A DNA stretch of 64,000 bases. Source: Angiostrongylus vasorum. Lineage: Eukaryota; Nematoda; Chromadorea; Rhabditida; Metastrongylidae. Positions 9,458 to 20,307 of the stretch are shown piece after piece. The stretch covers positions 744,001 to 808,000 of the forward strand of contig JADANN010000345.1 of assembly GCA_018806985.1 (NCBI GenBank), read 5' to 3'. The notes beneath the pieces were generated by a model. That model was not told the origin of the DNA and did not search any database. It saw only the letters and a list, made by a program, of their open reading frames with translations. A program made the translations under genes and the position numbers. The first letter of the stretch is position 1. Every line of letters begins with the position of its first letter.

Positions 9458-12400
9458 GTAACTACCATTACACACTAACAACCGTCTTTGTCGTCTCTGA
9501 TCCCATTACCAGTGAAATAATTTTATTGGGACACATTAAAACTTGTATTAGGTTGAGTATTCTTCCCTATCCTTATTTTTATTTTCACACATCTTAATGA
9601 GTTGACAGTCATATAACAAGCCGATATTGCCGCCAAGTAGCTTTTAGAGATTACATGGATACTTAGGCACCCGGATAGCGGATCCCAGCGCTTCTTTCCA
9701 TCATCGCTGGTGGTAGTGATTCTGAGAACGGTGACGTCAGTGATTATCATATCAGAAAAAGTAAATCGTTTCCGGTTGACAGCTGTCTCATTTGAGCCAC
9801 AAACAAATCCACCTACCTTGTAGGAGGCGCTTCCTCTAGAGCACGTTGTGTCTCTTTCGGGTTCGCTCCTCTGCCTCTTACTCTATCTGCTGTCAAATCT
9901 TCTCATCATCAACCCATCTATTTTTCGTATTTGATGTTCTGCTCAATTTTTACTGACAGAATTTATAGGTATTTGAGTATTATAAGTAGAACATGACTAC
10001 ATTTACAAGTGAAAATTCAATGATAACAGTAATAATACTAAAAGTAATTTTTTTTTGCGATAGGCTTCTTACATCGTCTTCTAGCAGTCAGTTGCCTGGT
10101 TTGAATCGTTACCACCACCGGGACCACACTTGCCCCTGGAAGAATCTGAGAAACTTCCTTTAACCACATTATACCAATAAGGCTAAGCCTGGAAAGAAGT
10201 GGAATGAAAGGGAGGAAATAATCTGAATGTTAAAAAGCAGAAATTCATTTCTATTTTATTTTATAACATGACCTGACGGCACTTACATCACACTGTGCCG
10301 GTCTCAACACTTCTTACATTCGATTCGCTTTCCTCGCATTCATCACCCACGAAAGTTTCCGAACTTTTGCGTGTGGATTCAGCTGCCACCTGAGGGTTTT
10401 CCTATCGTTATGAATGCCGTTGAGGGCGCATATAGCGCAGTGGTTGGAGGCACCGTGCACATGGGATCGATTCCTTCGCCCTACGCCCTCCATTCCTCCG
10501 GGGTCGGCAAATTGGCACCAGACTTGTCTGGGAGGATAGCAGCACTGACTCGAAACATCGGTTGGTCACCATGAGTCATTGTTAAGGCCATTTATGCATT
10601 CAATCATCTCCAACGATGCTTGATGAAGTCGAATTCACGGTTTGTCCATCAAGGATAGATCAACACTGAGAGCTTCGTCATTTATTTTATGAATGTCGTT
10701 GAGTGCTATTCGGGTCGATGCTCCCTGGAGCTCCCTGGAATCCTGAGATAATTGTGCTGAGGCATTCCCAGGTGGACTGAGGACATTCAGCTTGTCTCGG
10801 ACTATGCTGGTGCCCATTTCCTCATTCTGGAGGGTGAGAGGCTTGGTTTGCTCTGGACAACGTCGAACCTGGGCCCGTGTGGGATCGGGTGTCCGCGTAG
10901 TGGACGGGATCACTACAACTACGTTACCACGTTCCCTTAAGCTCGGAAATAATTTTAGAAATACAATCGAAGGAATTCATTTAAGGAAATATCATTGCTA
11001 AACAGTCAAAGGATTTACCTGAGGAAATATCACTGCTATTTCCATTGACATTGCTTCACTATGCCTTATGTGGCAGCTAAGGATTTAATCAGAATAAAAT
11101 ATTCTAGTTACTGTCACATTTTTAAATTCATACTGGCTGTTCTTTTTTCTTGAAAACGTGTTGAGATTAGGCAGACTGACGAAATTGTTAAAAACAATAT
11201 GCTTTTTCTCCGTATCACTCGTCAAGGCTCGCAACACTTTGAAGGGGTAGAATCTTTTCCCGAGGACATCGTTGAAAACGTTGCTTTTTAAGTTTCGTCA
11301 GCTGAATTTTTTTATAATATAGCTTTATTATTAATTTAATTAATTTAACTAGTAATTATACAATATAAATATTTGTGCACTTGAGTAAATCGCGCTCATT
11401 AATCATGTCGAAGAAGTTTTTCTCTTCCTGGCTCACAGAAGAAGCAATGCCAGTTCATTCCTTGATAATCGCCATTGATAGCTGCCTTGCTTTGAGAGCC
11501 AGAACAATGTTTGTCACTTTGTGCTTAGAATTCCTTCAGGTTGACAGCTTTCCCAGGCGTTGGTTTACTCGCAGATATGTCCTTGGATAGCAATGTCGAA
11601 CTCAGTTTGGGTGCTCAGCTGAGAGTGGGCTTGTACCTCACAGTGCGACAAGTGGAAACATCTTCCTGGCCGATGAAATAGTCCGGCTAACATGGTGGAT
11701 ATGGCGTGGAAAAATTGCTATGCACTAAGTGAACACGAACAAAGTGTTTTGATTTACTATTTTTTCCACTTATTTGACTTAGATTCGCAAAAAACATATG
11801 AGTCAGCTCTTCTTTTTATATCGAGATGTACTTGCTTGTGAAGCAACAATAGCTAGATATGTTTTGTACTACACAAAGAGAAGAAAAAAGATATCACTAT
11901 GTCACAGTCAGTTCAATATTCGTGTTTATGTTGTGCAATGTTGATGGAGTCTATGAGGGATAGAGAAGAGAACTATTTTGTTTTAATGGGAGAAATGATG
12001 ACTCTTTATTGATGCGTTGCCGAATTTTCGTTGTAGGTAAGATGACTTTCAAGGTAGCCGCACCTGTAATGCACTTTTAGCCTCGAACCACTTCTTTTGT
12101 TATGAAGGATTGGGAACGTATTGGATTTCTTAAAGTAATAATCGTAAGTACATTATTGTAGGTATTGGCGTTTAAGAGACTGAAAAGAAGTAGACTTCAA
12201 TGTTCCGCTCTACACAGGAATATGGGACATCTATTTTTCTTGAATTTCAACCACTTATCTTTTATAAACTGATGCGACTCTTAAAAAGTGATGCGACTAG
12301 TATCTAATGATGTTAGTGAGGCGTTCAGTCATAACTGTCTGATATTGTTGATAAATTTTTCCGTCTTCTGGTGAGCGAATCCTTCATCCCAGTCATTATT

Positions 12401-15400
12401 TCAATTCATGAGAAATTCGGGAGGAATCCTCATCATTTGGCCCAGTTTATCGAACCACGTGTTCAAGCGATTTTTGATGTCCTGAAATCCCACCCTCCCG
12501 TCCGCATGGATCACTGAGCCATGTGATTCAGCTGGCTGTCGCATGTTGAATAACCCAGTCAGCAGAGTTTCCATTGTTATGTTATTCAAGGTCCGAAAAC
12601 GGAGTCTTTATATTGGAAATTTAACGTTGGAAAAGTGCTTAAATAGTAAAATAATAAGCAGTTTAATGGATAATTATGTGTAATCATGTGACTGAAAACT
12701 TTCTATGTCGATTTCAGTTCTATATCCCCTACGTTACGAAAAATCTCCTCACTCAACCGTTCATTCGCTTCAGTGGATCCGGGAAGTCGTGGTGAATCGT
12801 TGTTGGAACTAGAAGCAATTGGTGAAGACTCTTGACATCTTCGCATTGCTTTAATCTCATTCAACATTAGTTCTAATATCATACTAGTTCTAGGTTTTGA
12901 GCATACCTTTGCTATAGCCGTGAGTCCAAATTTGTTCGTTTGGGTCTTAATTTCAATTTAGTTTAAATTATTAATTGTGTTAAACTTAATTGAATTAATT
13001 CAATTTGGTTTCAACGAAGCTGAGATATTTGCAAAACTCTGGACCGCAGGTGCCTATGGTGGGGAACGAACGCGTTATTGTCCTTTCCGGGGAGTTGCGC
13101 GCTCACCACCACACCATGCGGGTCCTTCGTTTCGCCTGTCTCTCAGCTAGTTAGCTATTAGCTAGCTAATTTGGTTTGTCTCTAGTAAGGCTTGAAGCCC
13201 GTCGGTGCTTTGCAGTCTCATCATGGCCGAAGGGTTTCCTCGGAATCGATTTTTGACCTACAGTGAGGAGTTCTTATCCAACAACGTCATCCGTGTTAAA
13301 CAGGAGTTCGACGTTCCCATCCAGAAACTCAGTTAGGAATCAATCATTGTCGGGAATCGTCGCCGTTGTAAAAGAAACCTGGACGTCAGATGGTGAACGT
13401 TCCTGCGATGAAGAGGAGCTAGTTTCCATCTTTGATGGCAATTTGACAATGCTGTTGGGACGACTTTCATTGAAATCAACGGGAAAGATATTGCTCAAGA
13501 AAGAAAATACCAATAAAGTGGAAATTATGATAAAAGGATAAAAAATAAAGTTCTCGGTGTTGATCAATTCCTGAGGGATGCGCCATGCATTCGACTTCAT
13601 TAAGCACCGTTTGGAGGTGATTGAATGCATATCTGACCTTTACAAAGACTTGCGATGGCCTACCGGTGTATCGAGCCAGTGCTGCTATCCTCCCAGACAA
13701 GTCTGGTACCAATTTGCCGACCCCGAAGGGATGGAAGGCTTGGCCGGCCGTGGACGGGCGCAGGAATCGATTCAACGTGCGTGTTGCAGTGCGCCTCCAA
13801 CCACTGCACCACACGCGCCCCTTTTATGACAAGGTCCAAAAAAGCCTTATGATAGCGGAAAGTTGAAGCACATTCAGACCCAAGCTCGGAACGTCAATAA
13901 TTTAATTCATACTTTGTTTTCTGATTTCTGATACCTATTTCTTGTTGACATTGTCAATTTGCAATAATATCATTTTAAACGAAATATCTATCGTCTAGCT
14001 GCCGTGCACGAGCTGTCCTTTGGCGTACAGTCAATCAGTATCTCCGAAATGTTGCCACGGACTCCAGATTTGATTTTTGTCAATTTGACCACTCTAGAAG
14101 GTTACATACTTTATTTCGTTATTTATCTATGTATTTATTTCACAAGCACGGTCCTCCCAACGGTTTAGCGCCTCACCGTGGCTGGGAGGTGTTCCGGGGT
14201 GTCGGACTGCGATGTACAGCGGGGGATTGATCCCCTGGCAGGGTCTCCCAAGCTGAGGGAGTCCGGCGTTTTCATCAGGAAGCCTAGCTAAGAGTAAACC
14301 AATACCAGCCAGGATCCACCACCGTCCTGGTATCAAAGTCGCATAGTGGCAAATCTCCCTTTGATCCACAAAGCCTGCGACTGCCTGTGGTGGTGAAGAA
14401 CTGGGGCGGACTTTGGCCAGGCTGACCTCTTTACTCCAGGGAACCATGATGGCTTAACCAGCAAATCTCCGAAAAGTGGAGATTATGCTGGGGCCCGCAC
14501 AACTAGTGAGTACGGGCCATTTAAGTATCAAGTATCAAGTATTCACAAGCACATTAGAATAGTACTGCGGTCGCGAAGCAAACGCGGCGCGTCGCGCACG
14601 TCAAGCGTCGCAACTGTTCATAGGTGCTAATAATTGGTACTGACCGACTTTGTTCTAAAATTTAAAGTAAAGCTTGGAGTTTCAAGAATGAATAAACTTT
14701 CAGAGCAGCCATTTTGTGTGGAATTAACGCATAAAGGTTGGCGAATCACATCGTTACGATGCGACTGCATGATGGGCGATTTTACTCGTCTTGAACTCTT
14801 CATAAAATATTATGATTCATTCCATTCGTTAATGTGCGAAATATCGTCTGGATATCGTTCGCGCTCTGAACAGAAGATCGCAAATCAATTGAATATGGTT
14901 GAGGTAAGGCGATAGAGTGGATGTATTTTTAACTCTATTAAGGCGTAGTCGGCTTCTATGCAGTGGAAACCCATCAATCTTTTCTTCTCCTGATGTTTTT
15001 TTAAACTTACATTTTATTCTTTCATTGTTCGGAAATCTCGCTACTATTCTCTACTGCATGAAATTTGTCTTTCTGGTGCGTCAAGTAGGGCGCGTGTGGC
15101 GCAGTGGTCGGAGACGCCCTGCAACACACACATGGAATCGATCCCCGCGCCCATGGCCCACCAAGCCTTCCATCCTTCCGGAATCTCGGCAAATTGGTAC
15201 CATACTCGTCTGGGAGGATAGCAGCTCTGGCTCAATACATCGGTAGACCACTGCGAGTCATAGTAAAGGCAAGATGTGCATTCAATCACCTCAAAACGGT
15301 GCTTAATGAAGTAGAATGCATGGCACATTCCTCAGGGATTGATCAACACCAAGACCTTTATCCTTCATTCTTTATTAATGCGTCAAGTCGACAAGTAGCG

Positions 15401-15598
15401 AAATATATACATGAGATGTTAAAAATATAGAATACCTGTAGGTAGAGTGTTTCTAATCTTATCTTTTTGTTCCTTTAGCAGACTGATGGATCGACTGGGC
15501 ACTTGCAATTTGGCAGTTACGATTCATCACAAAGTTCGAGTAATTCACTGGGAAGTGATCTGTCACTTCTGAACATGTCACCACCTTCCGTGGCTTAG
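9345..15598 (+). CDS. GSKIP-domain (DUF727) protein, complete five-exon gene
   Basis: The exons are 9345-9457, 12718-12821, 13264-13392, 14704-14903 and 15479-15598, and all intron phases match (2, 1, 1, 0). The product is 221 residues. Exons 3 and 4 carry the recognisable part: an I-V-V-x-E-T strand, FCVELTHKGWRITS, YYDSFHSLM, EISSGYR and IANQL. These line up with human GSKIP (ETKERNRYCLELTEAG, then YSLLDTLSPAYRE). GSKIP binds GSK3-beta through its C-terminal helix and, in vertebrates, also PKA RII. The final leucine-bearing helix is present here. No clear RII helix is visible. Unlike the short vertebrate protein, this one has a Ser/Thr-rich N-terminal extension and a Ser-rich tail (SYDSSQSSSNSLGSDLSLL) that could be phosphorylated. 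The family call is by eye; exon 3 could use a different donor. Confidence 0.72.
10258..10910 (-). mobile_element. SINE-3, interrupted by a SINE-1 insertion
   Basis: The left part (10258-10424: CTTCTTACATTCGATTCG..., AATGCCGTTGAG) and the right part (10688-10910: GAATGTCGTTGAG..., GGAATCCTGAGATA) are two halves of the same SINE-3 copy. A SINE-1 splits them. Confidence 0.75.
10425..10687 (+). mobile_element. SINE-1 nested in SINE-3, with target duplication
   Basis: Head TATAGCGCAGTGGTTGGAGGC at 10433 onward, then the usual body. It is flanked by TATGAATGCCGTTGAG (10409-10424) and TATGAATGTCGTTGAG (10688-10703), a 16-base target duplication with one change. The copy sits in intron 1 of the GSKIP-domain gene. 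Confidence 0.92.
10915..12715. other. Intron 1 remainder, no clear gene
   Basis: AT-rich sequence without recognisable repeats. The only coding-like stretch is 12404-12600. Both strands read protein-like there: minus strand METLLTGLFNMRQPAESHG..., and plus strand EKFGRNPHHLAQFIEPRVQ.... I could not join either to neighbouring exons in phase. Confidence 0.3.
12718..12821 (+). CDS. GSKIP-domain gene, exon 2
   Basis: Acceptor GATTTCAG, then T|TCT..., to donor ATTG|GTGAAG; 104 bases, phase 2 in and phase 1 out. It encodes SISPTLRKISSLNRSFASVD and onward, Ser-rich and probably unstructured. The minus strand here also has an open frame ending at a stop near 12703, but only the plus reading fits both neighbours. 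Confidence 0.65.
13012..13155. repeat. Foldback family, single arm
   Basis: One arm of the CTCCGGACCGCAGG family (GCTGAGATATTTGCAAAACTC at 13019 onward, then CACCACACCATGCGGGTCC and TCTCTCAGCTAG), without its inverse partner. It lies in intron 2 of the GSKIP-domain gene. Confidence 0.75.
13264..13392 (+). CDS. GSKIP-domain gene, exon 3
   Basis: Acceptor TTTTTGACCTACAG, donor GATG|GTGAAC; 129 bases, phase 1 to phase 1. It ends with SLSGIVAVVKETWTSD, which begins the GSKIP fold. The open frame continues past the donor to about 13540 (CDEEELVSIFDGNLTMLLG), so a longer alternative exon is possible. Confidence 0.6.
13530..13830 (-). mobile_element. SINE-1, minus orientation, intron 3
   Basis: Full-length reverse SINE-1. 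The tail AAAAGGATAAAAAATAAAG is at the left and the head complement CCACTGCACCACACGCGCCC is at about 13800-13822. Confidence 0.9.
14140..14545 (-). repeat. Repeat B, near complete
   Basis: An interspersed repeat of about 380-400 bases, with blocks CCGCTGTACATCGCAGTCCG (as complement), GATACCAGGACGGTGGTGG and TTTGCTGGTTAAGCCAT. It ends in a short tandem tail (AAGTATC three times, 14525-14541). Other copies are at 7685, 21595 and 24850. The tandem-tail end suggests a non-LTR/SINE-type origin. No A/B boxes and no intact ORF were seen. It lies in intron 3 of the GSKIP-domain gene. Confidence 0.75.
14704..14903 (+). CDS. GSKIP-domain gene, exon 4 (domain core)
   Basis: Acceptor AAACTTTCAG, donor GAG|GTAAGG (strong); 200 bases, phase 1 in and phase 0 out. 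It encodes QPFCVELTHKGWRITSLRCD and onward through YYDSFHSLMCEISSGYRS to NQLNMVE. This is the most clearly family-defining exon of the gene. Confidence 0.75.
15087..15378 (+). mobile_element. SINE-1 in intron 4, with target duplication
   Basis: Full-length SINE-1 with head GTGTGGCGCAGTGGTCGGAG. The 10-base direct repeat TGCGTCAAGT at 15077-15086 and 15379-15388 marks the insertion. Confidence 0.92.
15479..15598 (+). CDS. GSKIP-domain gene, exon 5 (terminal)
   Basis: Acceptor TTGTTCCTTTAG; 120 bases including the TAG stop at 15596-15598, phase 0. It encodes a 39-residue Ser-rich tail ending NMSPPSVA. No AATAAA is obvious in the next 250 bases. Confidence 0.7.
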   Translation, partial: QTDGSTGHLQFGSYDSSQSSSNSLGSDLSLLNMSPPSVA

Positions 15599-16024
15599 AA
15601 TCATAGAACTTTACAAATCCTCAATCAGTGCCGCCATAACCTGGATCTGTTTGGTTCTCGTGAAACATAGTTCTAGTCTTTACAGATTTTAATATTGAAC
15701 AAATTAATTCGATTATTTGTGCACATTCGGTTCCATATTTGTTTGTATCCTTCTATCCAACCCAAGGTAGTTTTTCTCAGTGTAAATGAGGCAGTGCATT
15801 CAACAGGTACTTTTAAAAACATTCGTCCGATTTGTTGTTATCATTACAACGTTAAAATTGTTTATAGATTTTCTTAAATACCAATTGCAGCTTTTCCAGA
15901 GCTCATTTGTTACCTCGTTTACGTGTGTTCATAGTGATTACTGTAAATTAGTTGCTTGGACTGAGTTTGCAAACACACCAGCCTATTTCAACTAGGATAG
16001 TTTTGGTATGAACAATAGAATTGC

Positions 16025-16310
16025 TGTTATATTTATTTATATGATCTTATTTACTGATCTTCTTTGGCTGATGCGAGATTGGTATAGGTCTTCGCTGTCG
16101 TTGTCGCTGTTGTTGGCGTTGTTGGTCTTCGATTCGGCGATTTCGCCTTCCTCAAAGCTGTGATGTTACGAGTCCCACTCAGCCATCGTCCAACAACACC
16201 AGCAACAACGGCAACGACACCGAAGACCTGTACCAACCTTGCATCAGCAAAGGGAGATCAGTTTATAAGATCATATAAATAAATATATCAACTATCTATG
16301 CTGAGGTTTA
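16025..16310. repeat. Foldback element with GTTGTTGGCGTTGTTGG arms
   Basis: Inverted arms: ATATGATCTTATTTACTGATC and GGTCTTCGCTGTCGTTG on the left, and CAACGGCAACGACACCGAAGACC and GATCAGTTTATAAGATCATAT on the right, about 100 bases each. On the minus strand the centre reads TTTGAGGAAGGCGAAATCGCCGAATC (given by parts), a decayed hammerhead-like core. The sequence after the right arm (GAGGTTTATAGAAAGTTGGCC) resembles PLE 3' ends. Confidence 0.7.
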
Positions 16311-16334
16311 TAGAAAGTTGGCCTTTTGAATATT

Positions 16335-16640
16335 GTTGTTGTTTGTTTCTTCGTGTCAGCGTTACAGGATTCATGTTGAAATAAAGTATTTCACAAAAAT
16401 GATAGTGTTGGAGTTGTACAGCGGAGGAGTACCTTTCGAGAACAAGGTTGAAAAACGCCACGCTCACGTTGTGGTGACTTCCCTATTAACACAACGGACG
16501 GTACGCATTTTACACGGTCGTGGCGGTACGCCAAATGGCCGATATGAGCCATATAAGGGCAATTTGCTTCTTCATAATTTACTTCCGGGCACAGAACCCT
16601 TTTCCATGGCCTTATGTAGTTGATCGATAGTTTACCCAAC
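16335..16640. other. Unassigned stretch with overlapping ORFs
   Basis: An 80-96 residue frame is open on each strand (plus: VLELYSGGVPFENKVEKRHA...). Neither shows a known domain, good splice sites or a partner exon. No call. Confidence 0.2.
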
Positions 16641-16744
16641 ACATGCTGTGGCGATCATCGATCGGGAGAAGCTAGATTCTGCATCTGTAAATGTACAAGA
16701 AAGCATAATTCATTGTTTTCTTGGTGAGCAAACATAGGATTATT

Positions 16745-16975
16745 ATTTTTTTGCTTTTGATTTGCATGACCCACCATCATCTACAAAGGTCCCAGCACTT
16801 CTTGCATTCGATTCGTTTCCTTCGCACTCTTTTTGGAGATAGCAAGACTATACCGGACCCACGCGGATTGGAAGAGAGCGTTGAGGAGGGAGGTCGAACT
16901 AGCGCCCTTGCTTCCTGATCGACGGTATCACCGCTGCCGCGCTAGCCTCTCCGCTAGAGGTTATTATTACAGCAT
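16745..16975 (-). mobile_element. SINE-3, minus orientation
   Basis: Left end CAGCACTTCTTGCATTCGATTC; right end is the tRNA-like head in reverse (minus strand TAGCGCGGCAGCGGTGATACC, then TTCGACC as a degenerate B box). Internally deleted compared with the copy at 56720. Confidence 0.7.
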
Positions 16976-17074
16976 CTATTTATTCACAATGGCTGGCGTT
17001 TCAAAACATTATATTTTTATGATATGTATATTATTTATTTGTATTGTTCAAAAATGTTTATGATATTTAATAAA

Positions 17075-17620
17075 GTACGGAGACATAGCGAAGAGGATTT
17101 TAAAGTAAACGTCACTATCTCTCGTATAGCAATCCAAAACATCATCGCATAAGACTGTTGAGGCGTTTTGGATAAATTCAAAAAATTCAAAAGTGAACTG
17201 CAAGGAGGAGCGTCTTGTGATAACGCATGACCTGGAGCCATATCTGAGGCTGATTCTGTGACCTGACCCAGAACATTTCAAGCCCATGTAATATGCCCAC
17301 TCGTGCAGCCGCTCTCCACAAAATAAATGGAAGACTTACAAAGGGCAAAACGGCGACGGTTTAAAAGCAGCTGTTTATTATGCGAATAAAAAATTAAAAC
17401 CGTGAAATTTTATCTGCTAAGGTTATGAAAATGCTTGGCTGGGTAGATTGCATGTCAATTTGACCTTTCCGTGCTCTGAAGAAGGGTACGCCGCTGGAAC
17501 GTCAGATACTGTGAAGAAATAAATGCTGTAATAACAATCTCTTGTTTGCTCATCAAGGGAAGCGTGAATTATTGATCAGTGCCCAGGTTAAAAGGAAGCC
17601 GGTCTTGGAATGCGCTAGAA
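17075..17620 (+). pseudogene. PLE 3' fragment: GIY-YIG domain tail plus terminal sequence
   Basis: The plus strand reads EDFKVNVTISRIAIQNIIA, then ALEAFWINSKNSKVN and RLVITHDLEPYLRLIL. This matches the end of the GIY-YIG endonuclease of Penelope-like elements (compare KDFKKVTFLAQES and RDPAPYLWLIL on the minus strand at 51477-51640). It is followed by the family terminus with the CTGAAGA motif at 17476 and GAGGTTAAAAGGAAGCCGGTC (shown in part) at about 17590. The upstream reverse transcriptase is missing. Confidence 0.75.
17470..17512 (+). ncRNA. Hammerhead-like motif at PLE end
   Basis: Core CTGAAGA (17476-17482), a broken stem II (GGGTACGCC), GGAA in place of GAAA, then CGTC. The layout is conserved but decayed. 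Confidence 0.4.
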
Positions 17621-17789
17621 GCCTTTTTTGGAACGCGCTCATTGACCGACAGATTAACTAGCAATTGACTCCGGTTTCAGTTGCAGCCACTTTAATAGTC
17701 ATACTCATTGGATGGATTATTCGAGTGTAGGAAATATTAAAACAGACACAGCGTAAGTTGAAAAATACTGCCGTAATGCCGACAGCAAC

Positions 17790-18570
17790 AGTTTTTATGA
17801 GGGACCGCAGTAAACATGACGCTTGTACCCATTCTGCAGCTCTGTTTTCGTCTTTCTATTCTCCACTGTTCTTCTTAGTTGACCGGCCTCTTTTATGTTT
17901 TCGGTGCTCTTTCAAAGACATCGTTCAAGCTCTATGTGTTTTGTGCACGGCATCCTTGACAGGATCGTTGAAGAGCTATCCCATGTTTTTATGCAGAGAC
18001 AGAACACTACGCGAGTACCGCTGAAATCTTGTTTTCCAGGCCCATACGTTGTAGGTACACGTAGGGTATGATCTCTGTAATAGGAAAACCATTCACTTCG
18101 ATTTTTTTTTGTCTTCGCATAATGGAATTTTTATGAACTGGCTTTTTCCTCCTGCTTATACGCAGTCCAATCTTCTTCTGGCATCGTTGAGTTGTTTAAA
18201 GCGTCGTTTCTTCCTCACTGAATCTTCTCAGAATGGTAACGATATCGGCAAGAGTCTGATGGGAATTTTCCACTTTTCTTTAAATCTTTTTGAGGATTTC
18301 TCAACGTACATACCATTTTTCGTTCTAATCGAATGATGTCGTTCGTTATTCCTTGTAGTGCGACGGTTCGGACCGCTGTTTCTAAAGGAATGGCTAGTGA
18401 TCAATGCAAAAGCTATATTTTCGTAGTGCTCTTACGATGTCAGTCAGTTAGAGTTTTATCAGGGACGGATCCTTTTTTCGGTCGACGAGAGCCGATGTGT
18501 TATGCGGGCACTTCCTTCCACACTGTCAAACGCTTTTTCGAAGACCTAACGCCGGCTGATAAAGACCAGG
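17790..18570 (-). pseudogene. RTE reverse transcriptase fragment, copy C
   Basis: On the minus strand it carries VFEKAFDSVEGSA (about 18515-18545), equivalent to DYEKAFDSVE of RTE. Towards 18060-18190 it aligns with copy A at 1660-1770 (the CCATTTCGACGATTTTTTCT region). No long frame survives. The plus-strand ORFs across it are antisense. Confidence 0.65.
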
Positions 18571-18689
18571 TTACTTCTGACAGAATTTCACAATTGTGCC
18601 TACGGTTGGGATATAACCCATGTAGCAAAGTTGGTATCGAATCCTTACTTGCTGGGATGGATTTTTTCCAAAGTTTTTGATATGTGGAA

Positions 18690-19620
18690 ATAGAATAGTC
18701 ATGAAAAACTATGTGATCACTTCAACTAGTAGGTCGGACGCAGCCATGAGTGTCTATCCAGTCAACCACGCTAGCCAGAGCGGTCTTATACGAGTTACGT
18801 CAGTATGGAAACGTTTCCTAGTGAAGATAAATGACCATGTGGCTGCAAAAGTACGTTCATAGTTCATGGCTTCCGGCTCGGAAGAAATTAGTTGTGATGT
18901 TGTTAAGCCTCTCGAGCAGAGGCATCTCTAGTTGTACTACGATCAGCAAAATCGCTCTCTCGATCTCATGGAAAATTGACTCCACCAACACTCAATTGAA
19001 CTCACATATAATGCGAAAATCCTCAACCACCAGCCAAACCCATACGCTAAAGTTCAAAGACCTTCATGCATTAAGTACCTCAGGAAACGAATCAAATGGT
19101 AGACGTGCTAAGGTCTACTCAGTAGACGTGAAGACTGGTTATGTAAAAAAAATCCCTGTGAGAAAAATCCTTAGATTGGTTATGAAGCACGTTGACTTCT
19201 CCATATTATTTATGTTTTTGTCACTCCTTGTGCTTAACCACCTCTTCACTGTGAATGGGCACTGATCGCAAGTCGTGCTGGGATCTACAACAGTGGTCAC
19301 GGGAGAGAAAACACGATCGCTGTCATCATAGTGAAGTCGAACAACGAATGAACGGCCGCACGAAATTGCAGTCTTTGCCTAGGAAATGCAATCAGGCCGA
19401 AGGCAGGGAACTCTCCTATGGTTATGGTTGTTTGACTACACTAAGGAACTAGGTACACCATGGTACGACAACTCAGCGAAACATCGGTCTAATCATTCCA
19501 GGACCTAAATAGAAAGTTGATAACGGTCATTCAAAAAATGTCGTTCTAGCTTTTCAGTATTTACCATAGTCAATGCATGTTAGCGATGAAAAGTATAGGT
19601 GTATAACAATATTTCTGTTT
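18690..19620. other. No recognised feature
   Basis: A 144-codon plus-strand frame (18831-19265) has no family resemblance, and no splice-linked partner was found. The rest is AT-rich with no repeat recognised. A short (CT)n run is at 19628-19645. Confidence 0.3.
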
Positions 19621-19724
19621 CACGATCACGCTTCTCTCTCTCTCTCTGACAGGGTAAAGTTCGACGTGACGACAGCGCACTAAAACTTATGACGTTGTGA
19701 CAATCTAGGTGGTAACAAATGTTA

Positions 19725-20030
19725 TCGCATAAAAAAAATGAAGGGTAAAGTTTTGGCGTTGGTCAATCCCTGAGGGATGCGTCATGCATTCGACTTCATT
19801 AAGCATCGTTTGGAGGTGCCTGAATGCATATCTGGCCTTCACAATGAATCCCAGTGGCCTACCGATGCATCGAGCCAGTACTGCTATCCTCCCCCAGACG
19901 ACTCTGGTACCAACTTGCCGATCCCGGAAGGATGGAAGGCTTGGTGAGCCATGGGCGCAGGAGATCGATTCCATGTGAGTGTTACAGGGCGCTGCCGACC
20001 ACTGCGCCGCAGGCACCCTGTTATCGGATA
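19725..20030 (-). mobile_element. SINE-1, minus orientation
   Basis: Full-length reverse copy. The tail GAAGGGTAAAG is at the left and the head complement CCACTGCGCCGCAGGCACC is at about 19998-20018. Confidence 0.88.
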
Positions 20031-20250
20031 GTGACTGACAGTAGATTACGTATATTGAAATAGATGCCTGGATGACTGCAGGCGGCTTTCTTTTATTCGA
20101 AAACAACTACTAGAAGGTCACAAAGCAAAAATAGCTGTAGAAAGTATACATAATAGCGACAAAATTGCTTGCTCAGTACTATAAAGATAAGATCTGCAAA
20201 TAATGTATCTATTTATAAAAGTAGAGCTCCAATCGAATGGAAGTCGTTTG

Positions 20251-20307
20251 TTACTTTGTTTTGACGACACGAACTGACTGTTGTTGTAGCTGTTGTTGAA
20301 ATTGGAC
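20251..20307 (-). CDS. Large minus gene, last exon
   Basis: Acceptor CATCTCTTCAG, phase 0, 18 codons plus TAA at 20253-20251. It encodes VQFQQQLQQQSVRVVKTK. It fits in phase behind the exon at 24125-24270. Confidence 0.65.
   Translation of the reverse strand, partial: VQFQQQLQQQSVRVVKTK

Noticed and set aside
18333..18680. 115-residue plus-strand ORF
   Set aside because: The minus strand of the same stretch carries RTE palm sequence (KAFDSVE), so this is antisense of a retrotransposon remnant.
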